DNA of 64,000 bases from Hyalella azteca. Taxonomy: Eukaryota > Arthropoda > Malacostraca > Amphipoda > Hyalellidae. The notes beneath the pieces are model-generated. The model did not search any database, had not been told where the DNA came from, and saw nothing but the letters and a program-made list of their open reading frames with translations. The DNA is taken from positions 1 through 64,000 of the forward strand of contig NW_025941543.1 of NCBI RefSeq assembly GCF_000764305.2, given 5' to 3'. This document shows, in pieces, positions 44,906 through 56,261 of this stretch (position 1 is its first letter; every line of letters begins with the position of its first letter). A program made the position numbers and the translations under genes.

Positions 44906-45294
44906 AAATTTTAAATTAACTTCTTCGACGAAAAATAATGCACTACACTCGTTACATGCTTGTTTTTCATATAAACCTTCTACTACAGCCTCTTAAAACA
45001 AAGCAATTTGGAGCCAAACGAATAATTGCGATCAAACAATACAAGTTGCTTTTGGTCCAATAATGTCGTCGAGTGACTTAGATCTCTCAACCAACTCCGT
45101 AGACTGTACTGTTGCAAAAGCTAATCACCGATTAAAGATATAATCCTTCATCATTCCTTGTCGTAAAATTTTCATTTTCAGCTTTTCCTACGAATTAACG
45201 AATGAGTTTAATCGTTTTTGATCTGGAATGGAATTGGGACCGCATTGCCTTGCGGTCACACCTTAGGCAGTCATGCATCTACGCAACACATTCA

Positions 45295-45300
45295 TTTATT
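45295..45300 (-). terminator. Polyadenylation signal of homeobox gene
   Basis: AATAAA on the minus strand, about 118 nt after the stop codon. Assigned by position. Confidence 0.5.
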
Positions 45301-45417
45301 CAAAAAGAAAAACCAAATAAAACAAGGCGTTACAACGAAGCTAATTCATTCAGTCAACAAGGCAACTAGAATATATTAAACTAACAAAACATTTACGTAA
45401 ATTTTAAAAATATATTA

Positions 45418-46643
45418 CTATTCTTCTTCAAAACTTCTGTTGAGTTGCTGTCGTGCGGTCATTCGCAGTTCCGCAAGATCCGTCGGAGAAGACAAATCCA
45501 AGTAACTCTCACTGCCATTTTTATCATCATCAGACCTGGTGCAGCTCTTTGTTTTGGTATTTAATATATCACAAGACAAGTCGGAGTGGAACCAATTCAT
45601 GTCAGGGTTGTCATTAGACTTTGTGGTGACCGGCTCATCAGTCTCGGAATACTCTTCGAGTTTACTTCTATGCTCCGAAGAGTGAAGATTTTTATCAAGC
45701 ATGTAAAGAGAAGTATTATCGTTGAAGTTTACAGATGGTGTAAGCAATTCACTTTCGAAGTATGAGGTTTCTGATTCATCATTGCTTTCGTAATGCGTTG
45801 AGTCTGTTGGACGCATCAAAAAACTTTCAACATTTGGAGCAGAGGAAGGAAAATTTCCAAAAGATGTTGATGGAATGGGGATACAGCGCAAGTTTGAACA
45901 TGTATTCATATTTTCTATTGGATGCAAAATTTGGTCAGGGTCGCTTTGACCTAGCGGTGACAAGGTTTCTTCAGAAATTTGACTTTCAATGACTTCAATT
46001 TTATTTTTCTCCGTGTAACTTTCATCCGGTGTGTAAGTAAATGATAGGACACTCATGCATGAATCGGTTTTTCTATGCTGTGGTGATTCCAAAATCCCTG
46101 AAGTTGGAATGTGAGATGAGTTTTGAAAGTTATTTTCCTCTGTATTGTTGTTCCCTTTTGCATTATTGTAATTAATTCCGCATTGATCTTCACTGGATCT
46201 TTCTTCCTCCAAATCATCTACTCCCGAAGTAGCCGAGGATTGTCGTTCGGCCTGCAGTGGGGAAGTAGACAAGGGAAACAGAGGTAGAAAGTACGAAAGC
46301 TGTGGGGAGCCTGGGGAAGATACCGTGGGGCTATCTGCACAGGGGGATGTTGGTGGGGAAGGAGTAGTTAGTACTCTTGGGGACTCGCTATTGCTTCTAC
46401 ATGATTTTCCAGCGTTCTTAGACGTTCTCACTGTAACGCCTTTCGACTTATCTGTTTCTCTTACCAATAAATCGGACCCGAAGTCGCTACCTATGTTTTT
46501 TTCAACTGGGTCTACAACAAAATATGGGCTTTTCGTTTCGTCGGAGTTTTGGTCCATGTTTTGTCCAACGCTCGTAATTGGTGAATCCAAGGGCTCAACC
46601 GTGCGTGAGTTTTCTGCTGACTCATCGTTGCAGACCCCAATAC
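45418..46643 (-). CDS. Homeobox gene exon 5 (Ser-rich acidic C-terminus)
   Basis: Acceptor CCCGTGCAG, phase 1, then 408 codons to TAG. It encodes [11 protein letters not shown] and a long Ser/Thr/Asp/Glu-rich chain with Pro-directed sites (SPPTSP, SSPGSP). No recognisable domain; I infer a transactivation or regulatory tail. Confidence 0.82.
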
Positions 46644-49600
46644 CTGCACGGGAACAGAATACGACTTTGTTCAGGTTGGTAACACGTGAACATCTGACGT
46701 AGAGAGCAACGTAACAATATTATAAAACATATCGTCTTCAATAGTAACTACAGAAACGGTACAAATCTACAATAAATTTTTTATAACAATGATTTGGTGA
46801 AATAAAAACTTAGTACTTTAGTTAACGCTCTGTCTAGTAGCTGCAACACTCTCGATGCCAGACCTTTGGAAACTAATAGCATCGACGAATGTTAATGCGT
46901 CGGTAGAAACATGATCAAACAACAATATACTTTCCTTTGACATCCATTTCATCTTATGCCACCAAATTTATCGGAGTCGCAATAACTATCGTGATGCTGA
47001 GTTGTTCATTTAATTATAGGTGCAGTAGCGGGCGCCGCAGCTGACATGGATGAGGGCAAGGGAAGGTCCCAGCAATTGTCATAGGCAGCACACGGAGGGC
47101 TTCCCTCTGACCCTCAGGCTTAGCTGTGCTGCTGCAGTTGCTCTGCTTCTGCTGCTGCTGTGTGATGCTGCTGCTGCTGTGTGATGCTGCTGCTGCTGCT
47201 GCTGCTGTGTGATGCTGCTGCTGTGTGATGCTGCTGCTGCTGTTTGATGCTGCTGCTGCTCTGTGATGCTGCTGTTGCTGCTGTGTGATGCTGCTGCTGC
47301 TGTGTGATGCTGCTGCTGCTGTGTGATGCTGCTGCTGCTGTGATGCTGCTGCTGCTGTGTGATGCTGCTGCTGCTGTGTGATGCCTGTCTCTTATACACA
47401 TCTAGATGTGTATAAGAGACAGCTGCTGCTGCTGCTGTGTGATGCTGCTGCTGCTGTGTGATGCCTGTCTCTTATACACATCTAGATGTGTATAAGAGAC
47501 AGGCTGTGATGCTGCTGCTGCTGTGTGATGCTGCTGCTGCTGTGATGCTGCTGCTGCTGCTGTTATGCTGGATGCTGCTGCTGTTGTGTGATGCTGCTGC
47601 TGCTGTGTTATGCTGCTGCTGCTGTGTGATGCTGCTGCTGCTGTTGTGTGATGCTGCTGCTGCTGTGTGATGCTGCTGCAGCTGCTGTGTGATGCTGCTG
47701 CTGCTGCGTGATGCTGCTGCTGCTGCTGTGTGATATTGTTCCTGCTATATGATGCTGCTGCTGCTGCTGCTGCTGTGTGATGCTGCTGCAGCTGCTGTGT
47801 GATGATGCTGCTGCTGCTGCTGCTGCTGCTGTGTGATGCTGCTGCTGCTGTGTGATGCTGCTGCTGCTGTGTTGTGCCGCTGTTCCTGTGTGATGCTGCT
47901 GCAGTGTGTGATCTTGCTGCTGTGTTTTTGATGTTGCTGCTGCTTTGTCACGCAACTGCAGTTACCATGTGTTGATGAATCTGCTGTGTGTTTGTGAAGG
48001 AATCTTACATAATGCTGCTGGTGCGTAATGATATGATACTGAGATATTAGGTGCTGCTGTGGGTATACAATTCTGATGATAGGTGCTAGCTGTCTTATCG
48101 ATGTGTAAATTTTCATCCTGTACAGGTGTGGCGATGAAAGGTGATTCGTTGCGGATAATATTCGCACAGATATCCTGCTGCTGATGTTTTTCTTGTTCGA
48201 CACCATACATTGCTCCTAAATTTCCTACTGCTTCAATTTCCTCTGTTTTACCTGTATACCCGAATCCAGCAGACCCTGAAAATCATCCTCAATAGAACGT
48301 TTGCTTCATGAAAAATCTACTAATGGAAAAACAAGCTAAACTAGCTTTACTTAACTTGGAGCTCGTAAATAGAAGCATCGAATGCCTTACCTAGCTCCTG
48401 GGCTCTGTAAAGAGCAGCATTGAATGCTCCGCCTTACCTAACTCGTGGGCTCTGTAAAGAGCAGCATTGAATGCTCCGCCTTACCTAACTCGTCGGCAAC
48501 GCAAAGAGCTGAACTGAAGGCTTCTTTTGTCCTCGAGGCGCATGCTTCTGATGGTAGTTCCTTGATGGCCACGGTTTTATTTATATTCTCCTCTCCCTCC
48601 AAGTTGCTGGAGTCATGTCGATTCGTGCCTCTTCTAAACGAATCGTCGTGCAAATTCATGGCTGTATTTATTGTAGCATCTGGACCTGGTTTTGATGTAA
48701 ATGTCTGGTTCTTTACTGCCGCCTGACTTTTTTTAATGCCCAGGAAATGCAGATCTTTTTTTCCATCCGATGTTGCCAGACATTTTTGATATCCAGCTAA
48801 GAAAAAGTCTTCAGAATCCGAACCTTCTGTTTTGTCTACAAATCCTACGAAAGGTTGACAAAATGATAAATTTTGGCGATTTAAAGCTGGCTGAAAAGAA
48901 TAAGGAAGTGAAAAAGACGAAGAGGAATGTGGAATTGAAGTGGGAGGACAAAGAGGTGGATTTTGAATATAATAAGAACTGGAAGAATTTTGGTGTTTCT
49001 GTAACATTTTTTCGTGCTTCCGCCATTTTGCTCTGCGGTTCTGAAACCACACCTGAAAAAAAAATAAATGCGTCCCGTAGTAATTCACATTATAAGCTTA
49101 TTCGACCATTCGCGTTCTGACGTTGACTACTGAAATCATTATTATTACCTGTATAATATTTTCTCATACTCATATATTTTCACAACTTCAATGAGCATAT
49201 GGATGTATTAGTTTGACCTGGACACGCGCTTCGGTGAGATGTGTCTGTGCTGCGATGTGTTCTCTGCAGTACACATCAGGGTATTGGTTGGCGACGAACG
49301 AGCGCTCGAGGGCTGCCAACTGTTCACTGCTGAACGTCGTCCTGTGAACGAGTTAACCAACACAGGTCAACATTTCTTAGATGAAAATCCAACGTAACTT
49401 TCATGGAAATTAACTTACATTACAGTTCAATAGTAATATGATTGCATGTTCCAAAAGAATGTAAGTTATGCGATGATCATAAATCATGCGGGATTGTCGC
49501 CTGTTCTAAGATCACTATTTGTACAATTATCATTTGTTCTACTCGCATGCAATCGATGTAATTGATCTACAAGTCACAATTGACTGTTCAAATTAATAAG

Positions 49601-51634
49601 TGGGAATTTCGAGCATTACTTCCAACTGAGTTTATTGTAGTATATCTCTCAACTCAACTATCATATATTATTTATCGTTGACATGACATCCAACTATTGT
49701 TCACAGAAGGTAATGATATTCTTTATTTATGTTCTTTATAATGTTCAAAAATATTGAACAATCACTCATTTTATTGCACAATATTTTTCTGCGCTACCGA
49801 TAGCATACGCTCACCGATAGCGTCTTTGTTTTCGCCTGTAGAAAGATTCGTCGAAGTCCAACGCGTCTCCCGAGGTCGAGGTGACCTCCTCGGAGTTGTC
49901 TGCATTGAGATCTTTTATTGCAGAATCACCGGAACTTGATGAAATACACGGTAGATTGATGTAGACATGATCCCTATGATTGTAAGAAGGCAGTAGATCG
50001 ATCGCCGATCTTGGGTCAATAGACTCTGGATTGAGTGACACAGCATACTGAGAGTCTGATGGGTTAAATAGCTTATTGGAAACAACTGGATGGAATAGCT
50101 TAGCGTTAGGGACGAATGCACTGTTTTTAAATGTTGTTATTTTCTTGAGTGAATTACTAGAATTTGGTTCATCGGATTCAGCATGCAGAGCTGAAGCGCT
50201 GTTCGGGTTGGATTCAAATGGGTAAGCATCGTTGGCTTGGTTGGGCAAGAGTCTGATCGGCACGGGCGACACCAACGAGTGACATGGAGGCGGGCATCCT
50301 GCGTGGCCGGACGGGTTCAAGATCTTGTTAGAGTGCGGAGGAAAAGGCACAGGGATCGGCGATCCAAAAGTCAGTGAGATCCCGGACGGTATGATGACTG
50401 TGCTACCAGGGATGTCAGCGGACCGGAATAGATCACCAGGAGGAGTGCGTGATCCTGTGGTAAATAAGGATAGATAAACCTATTATTTAGCCCTCATCGT
50501 CGCTATTACCATATTTCATTAAATTTATTGATACATAATTAACATTTGCCGCTAATTTAGGGGTTGTCTTATAGCTAATCTTGTAGATTCCCCAACATGC
50601 TTCACAATTTGCAAGAGGCTACATATGAAAGCCCCACCACAAACTTATCATGTTCACTTAAATCGCTCAGACTTATCAAAACTTAAAGTGAAGTGGCTTT
50701 ACATTTACACAATCTGATTGCTACTGATAATTACGCTTCGGATGACGGTGACGTTGATATATTGAGACGCTCTTAATGATAATAATCTGAGTGAGAGACA
50801 TCATCGTGATATTCCTTTGCTTTTCAAATCAAATTTATTGCTATTTCTTATGATTTGAGTCGTCTAACTATGGCTTTTCATTTACAAAGAGCAGCATCCT
50901 CGAAATCATTGTCAGCTGCCTACCATTATAAAAGAGTAGTACTATAGCCAGCGTTTGTATACTGTATCATTCGGCCGTATACCAGTTCAAATATTAGTTT
51001 CGCAATATTCAATGTCGGCAGAACTTATCATTCAGCCGCCTCTCTTTATCAGAGTTCGAGAACTTAATCTGGTCGCAGTTAAAAGTTAATACTGTGGTTA
51101 GGATATATTGAGTATATACTACCTTCATTTTAGGCGTAAACGTAATTTGAACAGAAATTGTGACTATTATTAGAATACTAGCAGGTTAGCTTAGAGTTGC
51201 ACCGGCAAGATAATCCTATTATAAACCCAAATCCCAAATCCACACTAAACTAAAATATACATAAGTACTACAATTAATGAGAAACATCCATCACTGAACC
51301 ATAATTTGTCTAGAAAATTAGAGATCGCACTTTCCAAAAAATCACATTTTAGTTTTTAAACCTAATAAACCTAATTTGTCCTTTCCTTTTTAAAATCCCG
51401 ACACGATTGGCGGACAAACAGCGTCCACATATCCACAGTACTGGGCGTCTAACAAACACACAAGTACTCGCAAATGTACAATAAAATGGTCTTGATACAT
51501 ATAAAAGATAATTATCTGTTTATTCGTTTTATTATAATCATGAGGAGTGCAATGATGATTAACTTAAGGGATCACTTGCCTGCTATGCGGCCGACGGTCG
51601 CGGCCTGACGCCAGGCGCTAGTTTCCTCAGACAT
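45418..51634 (-). CDS. Paired-like (Q50) homeobox transcription factor, five exons
   Basis: Exons 51580-51634, 49815-50454, 49218-49341, 48485-49052 and 45418-46643 have matching phases (1, 2, 0, 1) and give about 870 residues. The homeodomain (residues 228-287) spans exons 2-4: it starts [20 protein letters not shown], continues [18 protein letters not shown] and ends [14 protein letters not shown]. It has the canonical L16, F20, W48, F49, N51 and R53, with Gln at position 50. There is no paired domain. The N-terminal arm KQRRYRTTF and helix 3 resemble aristaless/Arx-type proteins, but helices 1-2 are divergent, so I leave the orthologue open. The N-terminal 227 residues are Ser/Pro/Asn-rich; the 580-residue C-terminal part is Ser-rich and acidic and ends RSFEEE. 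The gene is long for this class. Intron 1 uses a GC donor. AATAAA on this strand lies at 45295-45300. Confidence 0.88.
47385..47422. other. Nextera mate-pair junction adapter (artefact)
   Basis: CTGTCTCTTATACACATCT followed directly by its reverse complement AGATGTGTATAAGAGACAG, 38 bp. This is the Tn5 mosaic-end circularisation junction of a sequencing library, not biology. Confidence 0.97.
47465..47502. other. Nextera mate-pair junction adapter (artefact), second copy
   Basis: Identical 38-bp mosaic-end palindrome, 80 bp after the first. It shows that untrimmed mate-pair reads were used to build this repeat. Confidence 0.97.
48252..48275 (-). CDS. Possible 24-nt microexon of homeobox gene
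   Basis: GATTTTCAG acceptor, 24 nt, then G/GTAAAA donor. Both ends are phase 1, so it can be included or skipped between exons 4 and 5 without changing frame, adding eight residues around SAGFGYT. The same acceptor could instead start a terminal exon that runs to a TAA at about 47967 (around 100 residues). Sequence evidence only. Confidence 0.4.
48385..48492 (-). repeat. 47-bp tandem repeat copying the homeobox exon 4 donor
   Basis: Minus strand units hold CACGAGTTAG/GTAAGGCGG followed by GCATTCAATGCTGCTC and TTTACAG. Three donors occur in a row; the first is the functional exon 4 donor. Confidence 0.88.
48485..49052 (-). CDS. Homeobox gene exon 4 (helix 3 and linker)
   Basis: Acceptor TTTTTTTTCAG, then [19 protein letters not shown] and a Ser-rich tail of about 170 residues ending VADEL. 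Donor G/GTAAGG at 48479-48484 lies in the first unit of a 47-bp tandem repeat that copies the donor twice more downstream in the intron. Confidence 0.9.
49218..49341 (-). CDS. Homeobox gene exon 3 (homeodomain helices 1-2)
   Basis: Encodes [15 protein letters not shown] through HLTEARVQ, 124 nt, ending exactly before codon 47. An intron between homeodomain positions 46 and 47 is the classic location for paired-class homeobox genes. Confidence 0.92.
49815..50454 (-). CDS. Homeobox gene exon 2 (N-terminal region, start of homeodomain)
   Basis: Acceptor TTTACCACAG, 640 nt, donor CG/GTGAGC splitting the Arg-5 codon of the homeodomain. The last residues are YRRKQRRY. The rest is Ser/Pro/Asn-rich with no other domain visible. 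Confidence 0.85.
51580..51634 (-). CDS. Homeobox gene exon 1 (start codon), GC-AG intron donor
   Basis: Encodes [18 protein letters not shown] plus one base. The donor reads AG/GCAAGT, the standard non-canonical GC donor. Phase 1 matches exon 2. An 21-bp minisatellite ends a few bases before the ATG, and an upstream reading frame through the repeat (51863-51627) overlaps the ATG out of frame. Confidence 0.65.
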
Positions 51635-51639
51635 CGTAG

Positions 51640-51815
51640 CTACACCTAGCAACGGCTCCTATACACCTAGCAACGGCTCCTATACACCTAGCAGCGGCTC
51701 CTATACACCTAGCAACGGCTCCTATACACCTAGCAGCAACGGCTCCTATACACCTAGCAACGGCTCCTATACACCTAGCAACGGCTCCTATACACCTAGC
51801 AACGGCTCCTTCTTT
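51640..51815 (-). repeat. 21-bp minisatellite at the homeobox gene start
   Basis: About eight units of GTTGCTAGGTGTATAGGAGC plus C on the minus strand. The last partial unit runs to within a few bases of the ATG at 51634. Confidence 0.92.
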
Positions 51816-51819
51816 CACG

Positions 51820-52015
51820 ACTCCTTTATTAACGGCTCCTTTATTCAGGATTAATTCATTCACGGCTGTTTAATTCAAGGCTAATTCATTCACGGCTGTT
51901 TAATTCACGGCTATAATTCCTTCAAGACTACTTCATTCACGGCTACTTCATTCAGGGCTGTTTAATTCAAGACTAATTCATTCCCGGCTACTTCATTCAC
52001 GGCTCCTTCATCAAC
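51820..52015 (+). repeat. Degenerate TTCATTCACGGCT array
   Basis: About eleven diverged units of 17-18 bp (ATTCACGGCTNNTT). Continues the repetitive stretch upstream of the homeobox gene. Confidence 0.8.
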
Positions 52016-53389
52016 TTCCATTTAATTTCACAATTAAGTTCAAGTCATTCATGAATGTTTCAATTCATCGTGGGATATTGCATATTCGTTTCTTGAAGTA
52101 TAATCCGAAATCTTGGAATTACATCACCTCTTCATCGTTGTAAAATAGCTGTATTTTCGTAACCTTAATGTTTCAATGACCTTCTCTCAACAATGTTTAT
52201 AAATTAAGTTTATTGAATATTCGAATTCAAGCTCTAAACAAAAATACAAGTTGTTCCACTCAAGCTTGTTCCAAGCTCGAGCTTATTTCCTGTGACTTCT
52301 AGATTAACATTTGTCTGAAGTTTCTATTATATCTTAGATATCTAATGAATTCCTAGCATCATTTCTTACTTAAACCCTACCGAAGATACTTTTCTTTTAA
52401 TACAATTAACAAATTAATTATTATATTATTTTATATTTATTATTCTCTGTTAATATTATATTATAAATTTATAGTACACACTCGTATTGTATCCAGGTAT
52501 ACAAATCCAGTAAAATGTATATTGATTACATAAACAGACCGGTTAAGATCAACCAGTCTACGGATACAGAAACGAACATTTAACTTATTCATGACGCAAA
52601 GAATTTCAACAAACGCTGCACCAGCTTTTATTGTAATTATTGTCTAGAAACATATATTTATCGCAGCACGAATTTGAGTGCTATCTTTATATTAAACCCT
52701 TCAAATGCAAGCATTTATCCTTAATGCTTGCATTAGGGATATTTGAGGGACCTAATTAATTTATTTGATGCCGAGGTATAAAAGATTTGCGACATTAATT
52801 TTAACTGAGGAACAAGATGTCACTTAATTAAAAAATAAGGGCGAGATTCGACTTAAGATTTCAAAGCCACGCCGTCCGAGTCGCAGGTCACAGAAGATCA
52901 GCCTTGCGACCAGCTAGCGACGTCGACCTGCCCGGCCTGAAGTCTGGCCGCGGACTGGCGGAGCGGCTGAACTCTAATGCATCGTTAAGACTTCAGGTTA
53001 TAGTTAAAACATGATCTATAGTATTGTATTGCTGTTATATTACTCTCAGTTCTTGTTTTAGAGCCAACCATGACCTATAGTAGCGTTGTTTTAGATTTAT
53101 TCGTTCATGTTTTAGTGACTGAAAGGACCACTAAACAAGAATGGTGAGTAGCACCTAGCAGGTGGCTGTAAAATTTATCGGGAGATATGAAGGGCAAAGA
53201 GGCACTATCTCCAATTCAAAGTGACATGAGCCTCGGTTTCTATGTTGGATTAGTCTCTTGAGCTGCTCTTCGTAGAATTGGTAATGCCTGAATCGGCAGA
53301 AATTCGTCGCAACAGGCTCAATGCAAGTTGGTCTGACCAATGGCCTGCCTGATACACGTTTGATTCGATTGAAAACATGTTATTCCACT
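52016..53389. other. No gene seen upstream of homeobox gene
   Basis: AT-rich sequence with a palindromic AATGCAAGCATT-type pair at about 52706-52735 and a GC-rich patch at 52865-52980 (CGCGGACTGGCGGAGCGG). The patch could be promoter-related, but no exon is evident. Confidence 0.35.
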
Positions 53390-53645
53390 GTCAACAAGTG
53401 ATCGTATCCACAAGAAGGGAGCGTGCCTTTGGTATCGTATCCCTATGAGTGAATATGTCTAAGTTTTATATCCACAAGGAGGGAGCGTACCTTAGGTATC
53501 GTATCCCTAGCAGTGCACATGTCTAAGGTATCGCACCCACAAGAAGGGACAGCACCTTAGGTATTGTATACATAAGTGTGAACATGTCTTAGGTATCGCA
53601 TCCACAAGGAGGGAGCGTACTTAAGTTATCCATGGTACAGTATTC
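53390..53645 (+). repeat. Diverged tandem repeat of about 64 bp, four copies
   Basis: Units contain TCCACAAGGAGGGAGCGTAC, CTTAGGTATCGTATCC and GTGAACATGTCTAAG. Confidence 0.85.
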
Positions 53646-54289
53646 ACTAGGAGAGACCATGCCTCAGTTTCCGTATTTGCAAAGATGGAGCCCACCCACT
53701 TAAGATTCTTAGTCCCTCTGACGCGCTGACCTCAAATTTAACGACGAGAGTTAGTGAGTGGCTTGTGTATTTAAATAAATATGTGAAAATCATTTTTCTG
53801 GTCCGGCTATCATGGATGTTTATGCTGCACAAATGCAGCCTCATTACTATAGCCTCGCTATTTATTTTAATTCACTTTTACTTCCCTGGGCAACGAAAAC
53901 ATGGCCTCTGACGCTTACAAAAACATGGCCTCGGTCACGAGCGTGAGTCTTCATCATGGGGTAGAAGCACCATATTTATAACAGCTGAAATAGGCGTCTT
54001 ATACAAAAAGAACCAGTTAGCACTATTATAGTAATATAGTTCTCGCTGTCACATGAGTGTGTCAGCTGGACGTGCAAAGGAATTTGCCGTGTATTCGTTA
54101 CTAGTGGAGTAACAGAGTTATTGAACACATTCAAAAGAACGCGTTTTTTTGAACAATCAATGAAACATTAATTAATAATATTATATGTCGTGTTCGTTTC
54201 TTCTCTTATATATGGAAGGGTTTCATAATCATCATGAAGACATAAACACCTACTTTTTGTGTTTAATATGTTTTTTCTCACAATTGCTT

Positions 54290-54472
54290 ATTATTATTAC
54301 AAAATATTCACAGATTGATCGAACACGCAACTCACTGCTCTAATTTTGCTTTACTTAACCGCCCGGCCTCCTCGCCGACTCCAACCAGAAACTGTCGCAA
54401 GTAGCTGGGATCGAACCCGCACCTCTCTGCTCCAATCTTGGTACTCCGACTGTAACCGCTGGGCCATCGCAT
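54290..54472 (-). mobile_element. tRNA-type SINE, copy 6, reverse orientation
   Basis: Reverse complement of the family: the ATT tail is on the left and box B (GGGATCGAACCC in plus orientation) and box A are on the right. The LINE-like tail is partly lost. Confidence 0.8.
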
Positions 54473-56261
54473 TTGACAGGTATGATCTTTATATTTTTTT
54501 AGTTTTGAGATCTAATTTTGTGAGTGTTATTAGAATTATCAGGGCTATATAAAGCATTAACAGCTAGTGCTAACTATTAAATTAGCAACATTTACCAAAT
54601 AATTAATTAAATATAAATTCATGAGCCGGCTGCTAGTTTCCTCCGAGGAGCACGCAGCTCGTTGCACCAGAGGTCGTTAACAGAAGCTTGGCGGTCCCAA
54701 ACTCAGAAGCGTATGCATACCACCACTCCTTCAGTCCGTCGTGGCACTGGTATGACTTGCGAGGTTTCTAGCGCGGTCTGTGACGTCCATAACTCCGTGG
54801 CTGACATTAGCTGGGAATGTTTATACAAAGCGTTTGCTACAAGGCTTGTTTAGGAGTTAAAACTGGGCCGACGGCTGTTATGTTTGCTTGAGCAGCCTCT
54901 GTGAGATATAGGAATAGTTCAGTTTAGGATAAAGGTTCGTGCCGCGATATCGAACCTGTCAGAAATTCGTAGTTATTCTTTTCACTTAGTTAAATCTACT
55001 GAATACGTGGGTAAATTCTGATTAATCATTGCATATTTACACGCTGCATGAGTCCTCTGCTTCTTGTTATTGGCACAGAAAAAGACGCTGATTCTGCAGT
55101 CCATGATCAGTAATTTGTGGATTTCATCCGGCATTGAAAGCATTAGACTATAAAAAAGTAGGCATCGCTAGTGCAATCTCCCATTAATAAATTATGTCAC
55201 GAGGCGCCGTATCCAAGAAGCCGCTGATATTCTTATCTTCCAGTCATGAAGAAGCACAAACCAAATAGGATATTTGTTTCGCTAATGATTATTATTTAAG
55301 CACTGGACTGATGTTTTGTTTCTAGAGCGTTTTGATCGTTTAAAAACCGGTAACAAGAATAATCATCAACTACATATTAATATTATAATATTCCCATGCT
55401 TTAACGCCGGGAAAGGCATATATTTAACTTTCATGTGTATTTTAGGAAATTCAACCCATGAAATTTTACCTGAGATGTACTCGATTATTTTACACCCAAG
55501 TTTTCTCTTTTCATAAAAATTCAAACCCTCATCGCATGTCATCATTTATTTTACCACATTTTTCTTAGCTCGCTTTCGTGTCTGTCTGCCTGTCTGTGAT
55601 GATCAAATCTTGCAATCGATATGTAAAGGACTTTCTTGTTGGCTAGTCCTTTGGGAACGTTTACCGAACTATTCATAGACGCGCCATCATAGCAGGATAA
55701 AAAACGAGTATTCCATGATGTATGGTTTCTAGAAAGGAAATGACATATATACATAAGAAATATATACAAAACAAAATATACGCTAATTACATGAAATATA
55801 TGAACCAAGATAAATCAATAATTCAGCAGGATAATCAATAATTCACAAAAACAAACGATAAATCGAACGAACCGAATAGCTTGGTTCCCCTGGTAGTGCA
55901 GGCATCCGTAATCAAGGGCTAACAATGAATGCTAATGACGCTAGTGAAATCAACTGCGTCGAGTAGGCTAATTCTATAGCTACAAATTTCAGAAAAAGGG
56001 AAAATGGCGGCTACACGATATTTCACCAACTTTCCCGCTAGCTAGCGCTCTGAAACTTTTAGGGAAGCTCAGCTCCCGATGATAATACAATAATCAATAA
56101 TTTGTTGCACGTTTCCAGGCGTATGTATTCAATGAAATGTAATAAATACGGGATGTAATGTAAAGATGGATACGGGAACAACAATGTATCCCCTCGAATA
56201 CAATTTTCTACAGAACTTCGAAAAGAATTTTCTATCGTGCATTTGCGTGGCCAACTCAAAT

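Larger units (their letters stand above)
47135..47945 (-). repeat. CAG-rich minisatellite in homeobox intron 4
   Basis: Units of CATCACACAGCAGCAGCAG, 18-24 bp with length variation, for about 800 bp. Frames through it give [16 protein letters not shown] text and are artefacts. The assembly inside it is unreliable because two adapter junctions are embedded. Confidence 0.92.

Noticed and set aside
47079..47955. Gln/Ser/Ala-rich ORFs resembling polyglutamine proteins
   Set aside because: They arise from the CAG minisatellite and from adapter sequence; the region is intronic in the homeobox gene model and misassembled.
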